Notes under the pieces: model-generated
The model's input: the letters and a program-made list of their open reading frames with translations, nothing else
Database searches by the model: none
What the model was told of the DNA's origin: nothing
Program-made: the position numbers and the translations under genes
Source: Coriobacteriales bacterium
GTDB lineage: Bacteria > Actinomycetota > Coriobacteriia > Coriobacteriales > UBA8131
Direction of reading: 5' to 3'
Assembly: GCA_031272005.1 (NCBI GenBank)
Contig: JAISUQ010000091.1
Location: 1 to 38,579, forward strand
Length of the DNA: 38,579 nt
In this document: piece by piece, positions 32,032 through 38,579 of the stretch
Position numbering within the stretch: the stretch's first letter is position 1
Layout of the letters: each line of letters begins with the position of its first letter

Positions 32032-33609
32032 ATGTCTGAACAACAGGAATTGCTGAGAATGATACCCTCGGTCGACCGCGTCTTAGGCGAGCTGTTTGCC
32101 ATAGCTCCCAAGGTCACGGCCTTCTTGCCGCATGACCCGCTGGCGGATCTGGTGCGCTCCAGGACCGATGCCGTGCGCGAGTGGCTGTGCAGCGGCCAGT
32201 CGCCAACGCATCTGGACGAGCCGCAGATTATGGAGATGATCGTCGAGCAGGTCTGTGCCGCGTCACACCTCTCTCTGCGCCCGGTGGTCAACGCCACCGG
32301 CGTCATCCTGCACACCAACCTCGGGCGCAGCTGCCTGGCCGAGCGGGCGGTGGAGGCAATCAGCCAGGTGGCCCGGAACTACTCCACATTGGAGTATGAT
32401 ACCGCCAGTTGCCAGCGCGGCTCGCGGCAGTCGCATTGTGCCCGGATGCTCAGTGCGCTGACCGGCGCCGAGGATGCCATGGTGGTCAACAACAACAACG
32501 CCGCCGCCGTGATGCTGGTGCTGGCAGAGTTCGCCGGCTACCAGGCGGGCTGCGGCGAAGTGATCATCTCCCGGGGCGAGCTGGTGGAGATTGGCGGCTC
32601 CTTCAGGATTCCCGACATCATCGCTCAGACCGGCGCCCGGATGGTGGAGGTGGGCACCACCAACAAGACCCACCTGGCTGATTACCAGCGGGCCTTGAGC
32701 AGCCGCACGGCGCTGATAGCCAAGGTCCATCCCTCCAACTTCCACATCGTTGGCTTTACCGAGTCGGTTGGCATCGCCGAGCTGGCTGCCCTGCGCGACG
32801 ACTTCGCCCAAGAGTCGCCAGCGGACAGCGCTAACGGCGATGCCGCCGCGGTCCTGCTCTACGAGGATCAGGGTGCTGGGCAGTTGTTCGAGCTGCCCAT
32901 CAAGGGGGCGCACAGCGAGCCGATAGTCTCCCGTTCCATCGCCCAGGGCGCCGATTTGGTGAGCTTCTCCGCCGACAAGCTGCTGGGCGGCCCACAGGCC
33001 GGCATCATCGTCGGTCGGCGCGAGCTGCTCAGTCGCCTGAAGGCCAATCCGCTGGCCCGCGTGCTGCGCCCGGATAAGCTGACCCTGGCGGCGCTGGAGG
33101 CAACCCTTTGCATCTGCCTGGATGAGAAGGCTGCCTTTGCCGAGATACCGACCTTGCGGATGCTGACCATGGATCAGGACACCCTGAGCCAGCGGGCCGA
33201 GGAACTCAGCGAGCTGTTGGCGGTAGTACTGCCCGAGGGGTGCTGCACTTTCTCAGTGGAGGATTCCCTGGCGATGGTCGGCGGCGGCTCATTGCCAGTA
33301 TGCGAGCTACCTAGCAAAGCCGTTGCTGTGCAACCAGCAACCGGCAATCTTCAGGCTCTGGAGGCTCACCTGGCCGCTCGGCCGGCGATGCCGATCATCG
33401 CCCGTAAGAGCAATGACTATCTGCTGTTCGATGTGCGCACGCTGCGCAGCCAGGATGAGCTGTCCGAAATCGCCATGGGCCTCAAGGAATACTTTGCCGG
33501 CCTGGGGCTGGAGAAGACCGAGCCGCCGCGAGCCCGGAAGCGCTTGAAGCCCCGGGCCCAACGACAGGCGGCCCAACAACAGGCGGCCCAACAGCAGGCG
33601 GCCCGATGA
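32032..33609 (+). CDS. selA: L-seryl-tRNA(Sec) selenium transferase
   Basis: A 525-residue PLP enzyme that converts Ser-tRNA-Sec to Sec-tRNA-Sec with selenophosphate. The N-terminal domain (LLRMIPSVDRVLGEL) is followed by RPVVNATGVILHTNLGRSCLAERAVEAI, VVNNNNAAAVMLVL, SRGELVEIGGSFRIPDI, EVGTTNKTHLADY, KVHPSNFHIVGFTE and the PLP lysine K316 in SFSADKLLGGPQAGIIVG. The C-terminus adds a short basic tail ending in repeated QAAQQ units. GGGGAGAG precedes the ATG at 32032, so earlier in-frame starts are rejected. It starts 94 bases after selD and overlaps selB by four bases (ATGA). Confidence 0.96.
   Translation: MSEQQELLRMIPSVDRVLGELFAIAPKVTAFLPHDPLADLVRSRTDAVREWLCSGQSPTHLDEPQIMEMIVEQVCAASHLSLRPVVNATGVILHTNLGRSCLAERAVEAISQVARNYSTLEYDTASCQRGSRQSHCARMLSALTGAEDAMVVNNNNAAAVMLVLAEFAGYQAGCGEVIISRGELVEIGGSFRIPDIIAQTGARMVEVGTTNKTHLADYQRALSSRTALIAKVHPSNFHIVGFTESVGIAELAALRDDFAQESPADSANGDAAAVLLYEDQGAGQLFELPIKGAHSEPIVSRSIAQGADLVSFSADKLLGGPQAGIIVGRRELLSRLKANPLARVLRPDKLTLAALEATLCICLDEKAAFAEIPTLRMLTMDQDTLSQRAEELSELLAVVLPEGCCTFSVEDSLAMVGGGSLPVCELPSKAVAVQPATGNLQALEAHLAARPAMPIIARKSNDYLLFDVRTLRSQDELSEIAMGLKEYFAGLGLEKTEPPRARKRLKPRAQRQAAQQQAAQQQAAR
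33565..33605 (+). repeat. 15-bp tandem repeat at the selA 3' end
   Basis: CAGGCGGCCCAACA(A/G) occurs twice in full and a third time in part, coding for QAAQQ units at the SelA C-terminus, directly before the selB start. Confidence 0.85.
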
Positions 33610-35765
33610 GCGCCGCTGCCGAGTCGCTGACTGCGGCTGGCGCATCTGCAGCGGCTGATGGTTTGGAGCCTCCAGGCTCGCCCAAGCCGGCTGGCAGGCT
33701 CGAGGTCGCCGCCGCGCCGCAGACATCTGGCGCGCCCGGGGCGCCCGAGGCGCCTGCCGCGCCGCAGACATCTGGCGCTGCTGGGGCCGCTGGGGCGCCG
33801 GACCAGGCACTTCTCCCAACCCTGATCCTCGGTACTGCCGGGCATATCGACCACGGGAAGTCGGCATTGGTCAAGGCGCTGACCGGTACCGACCCCGACC
33901 GCCTGGCCGAGGAGAAGCGCCGCGGCATCACCATCGAGCTGGGGTTTGCCCAACTGACGCTGCCCAGCGGTGCGACCATGGGGATAGTCGATGTGCCCGG
34001 CCATGAGCGCTTCGTGCGCCAGATGATGGCCGGGGCCAGCGGCGTGGATGTGGCGCTGCTGGTGGTGGCCGCCGACGATGGCGTCATGCCCCAGACCCGC
34101 GAGCACCTGACCGTGCTGGAGATGCTCGACGTCCAGCGCTTGGTGGTGGCCCTGACCAAGATGGACAAGGTTGATGCCGAATGGGCGGAGCTGGTGCAGG
34201 CTGAGCTGGAGGACTTCCTGCAGCATTCGGCCTATGCCGGAGCGCCGGTTGTGCCGGTCTCGGCGGTCACCGGCCAGGGCCTGGACGCCCTGCTGGCGGC
34301 TATCGAGCGCACAGCCGATGCCACCGTGGCACATGATGAAGCTGCCGCAGCGCGGTTGGCTGTGGATCGGGCCTTCACCATCAAGGGCGCCGGCACCGTG
34401 ATTACCGGCACGCTGTGGACGGGCCAGATTGCCGAGGGTCAGATGCTGGAGATCATTCCCGGAGTCAGGCAGGTGCGCGCCCGCAGCGTGCAAAGCCATG
34501 GTGTGCCGGTGGCGTTGGCCCATGCCGGTTCGCGGGTGGCGCTGAATCTGGCTGGCGTCAAACCCAGCGAGGTGGCGCCGGGTTGCTTTGTGGCCGCACC
34601 CGGATTGCTCACTCCCAGCGATCGTCTGGATGTGCGCGTCCGCCATCTGGGAGCCCGCCTGCTGAAAAGCGGTGCCCGGGTGCGCATCGCCCACGGTACG
34701 CGGGAGGTCCTGGCGCGGCTGCTGTTGATGACAGGTGAAGCCGCCGATGGCCCTGGCGAGCAGCTGCAACCCGGCGAGATAGCCCTGGCCCAGCTGCGCC
34801 TGGATGAGCCTCTGGCGCCGTTGCCCTTCGACCGCTTCGTGATGCGCTCCTACTCCCCGGTGACGGTCATCGGTGGCGGCCTGGTGCTGGCCGTGCACCC
34901 CAGGCGGCGCACTACCCTTAAAGACGCCGAGCGGCAACTGCTGGAGGCCCTGGAACAACATGAATATAAGATAGCAATAGAAAAAGCTATTGAATTGGCG
35001 GCAGTACCGGTCTCCCTGGCCAGCCTCAGTGCTCAGACCGGGTTGGAGCCGGCGCTGATAGCCGCCATTCTGCCCCAGGTGAAGCTGCAGGAATTGCCCA
35101 GCGCTCCTCTCGACTGCCCGAAGCATTATGCTCCCGAGCCATTGCAACGCTCCCTGCTGGCCAACCTGGAGACCTGCCTGTTGAACTTCCACAGCGCCAA
35201 CCCGCAACTCACAGGTCTCAGCCTGGCAGCGTTGGCGGCGGCATTCAAGCCCGGGGCGACTGGGGCGACTGTGGGCAGATTGGATGAGCAGGCCTTCAAA
35301 GCCCTGGTGAATGCGGCTCTGGCCGCCGGCTTTGCCGTCTATCACGCAGGGGAGATCAGCCATGGTCGCTTTGGAGCCGGAGCCCGGCAATTGGTGCAGC
35401 AGGCCGCCGAGGCTTTGGGCCAGCTGTTGGCCCAGGCCGGCCCGACTCCACCAGCTGTCGAGCAGCTGCCGGCTCTGCTCGGCCTGGACAAGACGCTGAC
35501 CCACAAGGCGCTGGGACAGCTGGAGGCCGCCGGCTCAGTCGAACGGCTCCCCGGAGGTTTTGTCTTCGATGCTGCGGCCTATGCCAGCCTGCGCGACAGC
35601 GCCCTGGACTACCTGGGCAGTCACGGCCCCGCCACAGCGGCCGCGCTGCGCGAGGCCATGGGCGTCAGCCGTAAATACGCCATCCCTCTGCTGGAGCACT
35701 TCGACGCCCAGAACCTGACCAAACGCCAGGGCGACCTGCGCACCCGCGGCAGCCGCAGCCGGTGA
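33606..35765 (+). CDS. selB: Selenocysteine-specific elongation factor SelB with Ala/Pro-rich N-terminal extension
   Basis: A 719-residue GTPase that delivers Sec-tRNA-Sec to UGA codons marked by SECIS. G motifs: GHIDHGKS (79-86), DVPGHERFVRQMMAGASGVD and TKMDKVD. Translation-factor barrels follow (AFTIKGAGTVITGTLWTG), then the C-terminal winged helices that bind SECIS RNA, ending in AALREAMGVSRKYAIPLLEHFDAQNLTKRQGDLRTRG. E. coli SelB starts about 8 residues before its G motif; here about 70 residues of Ala, Pro, Gly and Ser come first, partly coded by a 45-bp repeat. A TTG at 33663 is the only alternative start and would still leave an extension. The ATG overlaps the selA stop. A good terminator follows. 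Confidence 0.95.
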   Translation: MSAAAESLTAAGASAAADGLEPPGSPKPAGRLEVAAAPQTSGAPGAPEAPAAPQTSGAAGAAGAPDQALLPTLILGTAGHIDHGKSALVKALTGTDPDRLAEEKRRGITIELGFAQLTLPSGATMGIVDVPGHERFVRQMMAGASGVDVALLVVAADDGVMPQTREHLTVLEMLDVQRLVVALTKMDKVDAEWAELVQAELEDFLQHSAYAGAPVVPVSAVTGQGLDALLAAIERTADATVAHDEAAAARLAVDRAFTIKGAGTVITGTLWTGQIAEGQMLEIIPGVRQVRARSVQSHGVPVALAHAGSRVALNLAGVKPSEVAPGCFVAAPGLLTPSDRLDVRVRHLGARLLKSGARVRIAHGTREVLARLLLMTGEAADGPGEQLQPGEIALAQLRLDEPLAPLPFDRFVMRSYSPVTVIGGGLVLAVHPRRRTTLKDAERQLLEALEQHEYKIAIEKAIELAAVPVSLASLSAQTGLEPALIAAILPQVKLQELPSAPLDCPKHYAPEPLQRSLLANLETCLLNFHSANPQLTGLSLAALAAAFKPGATGATVGRLDEQAFKALVNAALAAGFAVYHAGEISHGRFGAGARQLVQQAAEALGQLLAQAGPTPPAVEQLPALLGLDKTLTHKALGQLEAAGSVERLPGGFVFDAAAYASLRDSALDYLGSHGPATAAALREAMGVSRKYAIPLLEHFDAQNLTKRQGDLRTRGSRSR
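33711..33778 (+). repeat. 45-bp spaced direct repeat in the SelB extension
   Basis: A 23-base sequence beginning GCCGCGCCGCAGACATCTGG occurs at 33711 and again at 33756. The period of 45 bp is 15 codons and gives the repeated AAPQTSGA. Confidence 0.85.
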
Positions 35766-35792
35766 CGAAGGCAGGGGAGCGCAGATAGAAAA

Positions 35793-35827
35793 CGACCCCG
35801 CTCAGGCTTGCGGGGTCGATTCTTGTT
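35793..35827 (+). terminator. Rho-independent terminator of the selenium operon
   Basis: A perfect 9-bp stem CGACCCCGC/GCGGGGTCG (35793-35801, 35810-35818) with an 8-base loop is followed by ATTCTTGTT. It is 27 bases after the selB stop. Confidence 0.85.
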
Positions 35828-36122
35828 GCCGAGTCTGATGCAAGGGGCTGTATGCTCAGGCGTTGGGACGGGAAGGGGGGAAGTCGGGTTGAATGGCAGG
35901 GGGAAGAAAGGATAGTGGGTGATTCACAAGGAGGAAGAACTTACCCAGGGGACACGCTGCCTTTCAGCCCGACTTCTATTTCCCATCGATATCCATCCTA
36001 CAGGGCGGTTATCCGGAGCCAGTCAGACAAATGTCATGGAGTTGTAAAAACGTTAATCAATTTAACTAAATCTTCAACGCAGCAATTCGCAGGGGCAGGT
36101 TTGAAACCTGTGCTCTCGGCTC
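35828..36122. other. Gap between convergent genes, no gene supported
   Basis: With the terminator this makes a 357-base stretch (35766-36122) between the ends of selB and the minus-strand membrane protein gene. A 6-bp hairpin CAGGTT/AACCTG near 36098-36112 could end the minus-strand transcript. A short open frame at 35852-36133 has no ribosome site and no recognisable features. Confidence 0.5.
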
Positions 36123-37433
36123 TCAGGGGTTGAGCAGGTTGAAGCCCAGGCAATGCAGGTTATTGGGATCCAGATAGAGCACCAGGCGCACGCCGGAGGG
36201 CAGGTCGTAGATATAGAGCAGGAAGTCCTCGGTGGCAAAGACGGTAGGCGTCAGCACCACCGGCTCGGCAGTTGGGACAGACCCCGAGCCATCTGGCTCC
36301 AGGAGCGCATCGCTGCCTGCCTCAACATCGCCCCCCGCTGCCTGGGCGTCAGCGGTTGCTTCCTGCTCGCCCTGTTCGCTCTGCTCCCCCTGCTCGCCTT
36401 CAACAGCCGCCGGTTGGGGCAGCAGCTGCTGGAAGGCGTAACCATAACGGGCGGCATAGCTGGCGTCGAGCTGGGCGAAACAGTTGGCCAGAATCCGCTG
36501 ATCGAAGGCCGTGGCCTCCATCGAGGTGGCATAGGCAAAGGACCAGATTTGCAGATCCTCATCCACCGGCAGCGGCTCGTTGAGCGAGAGGATGTCGGCG
36601 GGATTGAGTGTCTCCGCGCCCTGCTCCGCATTGTTGCCTTCCCCGCCATCGCCGCCGCCATCGCCGCCTGTGGCCGCCGCTTCATCTCCCGCACCAGAAT
36701 CCGGGGTTGTCCCGTCGACCTGCTCATCGCCCTGTCCGTCGCCTGCTGCGCTGGGTCCGCTGCCTTCCGACTCGGTTGCCGACGCACCGGAGGCGCCGCC
36801 AGCCGGTGCGGTGATGTACTGGGACACAGCTTGCAGGTTGACGCTTCCCCAGGCATCGGTTAAGAACAGCAGCGAAATGATGTTGCCGCTCATATCCACT
36901 GCGCAGTTCAGATCGGCTGTGCCGTCGGCGTCAACATCGGCATCGACGAGCACCAGGCAGTTCTGGCGGGCGTCGGCTTCGACCTCCAGAAACTGGAAGC
37001 CGTTGATGATGGTCAAGCGGTAGTAGCCGAGGTCATCGGGCATCGGCATGCCGCGGTCGCGCAGCGCCGCCAGCAGGAAGTCGGGGATGCCGTTGCTGTT
37101 CAGCAGGTCCTGCTGGGAGCTGGTCAGCGAGCGGTGCGGGTTGGCGTCGTAGAGGTTCCAGGGGTAGAGCACGACCGGCTCCTTGAAGATATGGGCCGAG
37201 GTATCGGGGCTGTCGGTGCTGGCCAGCATGACGGTCTGGTTGCGATAGGTATCCAGTTGGGGATAGAACAGCGAGGGGATGAGCAAACCGCCGCTGATGA
37301 TAACCAGAGTCAGCAGCAGGGTTGCCAGGTTGCTGAGCAGATCGCGGCGGCGGCTGGCTGGCGCTGCGGATTCCGGAGAGGTGCTGGGCGGACTCCAGTC
37401 GAATTCCAGGTCGTGGCGCTTGTCGGCCATCAT
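36123..37433 (-). CDS. Single-pass membrane protein with disordered acidic linkers, paired with a histidine kinase
   Basis: I do not recognise this family. The 436-residue protein has a short basic cytoplasmic N-terminus (MMADKRHDLEF... RRRD), one membrane helix (LLSNLATLLLTLVIISGGLLIPSLFYP, about residues 32-58), and an external part. That part contains folded-looking blocks (NGFQFLEVEADARQNCLVLVDADVDADGTADLNCAVDMSGNIISLLFL and TVFATEDFLLYIYDLPSGVRLVLYLDPNNLHCLGF) separated by two Gly/Ser/Glu/Gln-rich linkers. The DADVDADGTADLN segment could be read as a calcium-binding-like loop. Its start overlaps the stop of the sensor kinase by four bases with GGGAGG upstream, so it is made together with the kinase and may modulate its sensing, as membrane partners of WalK-type kinases do. 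That role is an inference from context. Confidence 0.7.
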   Translation of the reverse strand: MMADKRHDLEFDWSPPSTSPESAAPASRRRDLLSNLATLLLTLVIISGGLLIPSLFYPQLDTYRNQTVMLASTDSPDTSAHIFKEPVVLYPWNLYDANPHRSLTSSQQDLLNSNGIPDFLLAALRDRGMPMPDDLGYYRLTIINGFQFLEVEADARQNCLVLVDADVDADGTADLNCAVDMSGNIISLLFLTDAWGSVNLQAVSQYITAPAGGASGASATESEGSGPSAAGDGQGDEQVDGTTPDSGAGDEAAATGGDGGGDGGEGNNAEQGAETLNPADILSLNEPLPVDEDLQIWSFAYATSMEATAFDQRILANCFAQLDASYAARYGYAFQQLLPQPAAVEGEQGEQSEQGEQEATADAQAAGGDVEAGSDALLEPDGSGSVPTAEPVVLTPTVFATEDFLLYIYDLPSGVRLVLYLDPNNLHCLGFNLLNP

Positions 37434-38579
37434 CCATCACCTCCCGCCAGAGGGAAGTCGACACTGACGCTGGTGCCCCGGCCCATCTCGCTGTCGAAGA
37501 GCAGCTCGGTGCCGTGGACCCGGGCGATCTCGGCACACAGCGCCAGGCCCAGGCCGGCGCCGCCGTGCTTGCGGGTGCGGGCCTTATCCAGCATATAGAA
37601 GGGCTCGGTGAGCAGGGGAATCTGGTCGGCGGGGATGCCGGTGCCCTCGTCGGCGACCTGCAGGCGGGCGCTGGTCTCGGAGGGGATGACCGCCAGGGTC
37701 ACGGTGGCGCCGGGCGCGGAGGCTTTGATGGCGTTGTCTATCAGGTTATAGAGCAGCGACTTGATCAGCTCGCGGTCGGCGTTGATGTACACCGGCTGGT
37801 TGGGCAGCAGGCCATCGAAGCCAATCTGCTGGCGGATAAAGACCGGCTGCAAGGTGATGCCCAGCTCGTTGGCCAGCTCCACCAAATCGATGCGCTCCAA
37901 CGAGGCCTCCAGGCTGCCGAAGGCCAGCAGCTCCATCAATTTGCTGGACAGGCCCTGGAGCCTCTTGGTCTCGTTGACGATGACGCCGGCGTACTCGATG
38001 CGGTCGGCCTCGGAGACCTCGCGTTTGATGCGCAGGATGTCGGCAAAGCCGAGGATCGAGGTCAGCGGCGTGCGCATCTCATGGGCCAGGTTGCCGATGA
38101 ACACCCGCCGCGATTCGGCCAGCTTCTCCAACTCGGTGACGTTGTGCTCGATGGAGTCGGCCATGGTGTTGAGGTTGACGGCCACCTCGCTGACCTCGTC
38201 GTTGCCGGTGACGGTGGCGCGTTTGTCCAAGTCACCGCTGGCAATCTGGCGGGTGGTGTTGCTCAGTGAGCGCAGCGGTTTGAGCAGCGTGCGTACCAGC
38301 AACAGCAACAGACCGGCCACCAGCAGCGCCGAGGCGATGCCAACGATGCGCACCAACGTGAAGTCGGCGGCAAACAGCTGGTAGGTGGAGGTGATGTCGT
38401 AGGAGCTGACCAGCTGATAGGGTTCACCATTGAGTTCTGTGGAGGAGACCAGCAGCAGGTAGGTGCTGCCACTGGCTTCAATCACCCGCGAGGAGTAATC
38501 GACTTCGCCGAGCAGGTCGCGCTCGGCCTCGGCTGGCTGGTTGTTGATGGCAGAGATTGGTTCGCCGGCCTTGAACAGC
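37430..38579 (-). CDS. Sensor histidine kinase, incomplete at the 5' end
   Basis: The frame is open to the window edge, so the N-terminus is missing. Visible in order: the end of an external sensor domain, a membrane helix (IVGIASALLVAGLLLLLVRTLL), HAMP (KPLRSLSNTTRQIASGDLDKRATVTGNDEVSEVAVNLNTMADSI), the HisKA box with phospho-acceptor histidine (FIGNLAHEMRTPLTSILGFADIL), N box (NLIDNAIKAS), G1 (VADEGTGIP), F box (LLTEPFYMLDKAR) and G2 (KHGGAGLGLALCAEIA). All catalytic motifs are intact. A response regulator is not in the window and is probably encoded just upstream, beyond 38579. The signal sensed cannot be read. Confidence 0.95.
   Translation of the reverse strand, partial: LFKAGEPISAINNQPAEAERDLLGEVDYSSRVIEASGSTYLLLVSSTELNGEPYQLVSSYDITSTYQLFAADFTLVRIVGIASALLVAGLLLLLVRTLLKPLRSLSNTTRQIASGDLDKRATVTGNDEVSEVAVNLNTMADSIEHNVTELEKLAESRRVFIGNLAHEMRTPLTSILGFADILRIKREVSEADRIEYAGVIVNETKRLQGLSSKLMELLAFGSLEASLERIDLVELANELGITLQPVFIRQQIGFDGLLPNQPVYINADRELIKSLLYNLIDNAIKASAPGATVTLAVIPSETSARLQVADEGTGIPADQIPLLTEPFYMLDKARTRKHGGAGLGLALCAEIARVHGTELLFDSEMGRGTSVSVDFPLAGGDG

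Noticed and set aside
33417..35504. A 695-residue minus-strand open frame
   Set aside because: Antisense to selA and selB; no recognisable domain and no ribosome site.
36088..36122. tRNA 3'-end remnant or attachment site
   Set aside because: GGTTTGAAACC looks like a T-arm at first glance, but the loop does not fit TTCRANY and no acceptor or anticodon arm is present.
35852..36133. Small plus-strand gene
   Set aside because: No ribosome site, no recognisable motif, and it runs into the convergent gene.

Overview
The window looks like a chromosome segment of a strictly anaerobic, high-GC bacterium, most likely an actinobacterium of the Coriobacteriia (Eggerthellaceae-like). I infer this from three things seen together: a LuxR-type regulator fused to a many-helix membrane domain, several cytoplasmic molybdopterin oxidoreductases each next to its own regulator or transporter, and a small 'MCFRPAS' zinc-ribbon protein beside one of them. 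No rRNA or species marker is present, so the assignment is an inference.

Layout. 1-7.7 kb holds housekeeping and envelope genes: the end of rplI (L9, with a long acidic Ala-rich tail), a secreted/membrane protein of unknown function, a HAD phosphatase divergent from a HemN-like radical SAM protein, tRNA-Gly(CCC), an autoregulated YtrA-type GntR/DUF1648 membrane-protein pair, a CPBP protease and a tandem MarR-MarR regulator. 7.7-12.6 kb holds three copies of a repeat, a two-subunit cytoplasmic molybdopterin oxidoreductase, an OFA-like MFS transporter and a LysR protein reduced to its DNA-binding domain. 12.7-17 kb is visibly AT-richer and carries the LuxR-membrane regulator, a second cytoplasmic molybdopterin oxidoreductase and the zinc-ribbon protein; it may be acquired. 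17.4-18.8 kb is an HxlR regulator divergent from a flavodoxin-fold oxidoreductase, with a clear operator.

19-35.8 kb is the core of the window, a selenium/formate locus. tRNA-Sec (selC, anticodon UCA) sits at 18969-19065. Convergent to it is a minus-strand operon: selenocysteine-containing formate dehydrogenase fdnG (in-frame UGA with a textbook SECIS hairpin), fdnH, fdnI, a cysteine desulfurase and fdhE. Divergent from fdnG is a tightly packed eight-gene operon: TIGR01977-type cysteine desulfurase, DUF3343 putative Se/S carrier, HgdC-type ATPase activase, a double-cubane-cluster reductase of the YjiM type, YedF, SelD, SelA and SelB, ended by a good terminator. SelD is itself a selenoprotein: its reading frame begins at 30825 and passes through a UGA at 30876-30878, which a standard gene caller would cut off.

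How it fits together. Cysteine desulfurase, DUF3343 and YedF could handle the selenium atom, SelD makes selenophosphate, SelA loads tRNA-Sec, SelB delivers it to UGA+SECIS, and the main visible customer is the periplasm-facing formate dehydrogenase, matured with FdhE. The most unusual point is the ATP-driven double-cubane reductase plus activase in the middle of the selenium genes. A role in low-potential reduction of a selenium or sulfur species is an attractive but untested inference.

36.1-38.6 kb holds a single-pass membrane protein with long disordered linkers, translationally overlapping an incomplete sensor histidine kinase that runs off the window.
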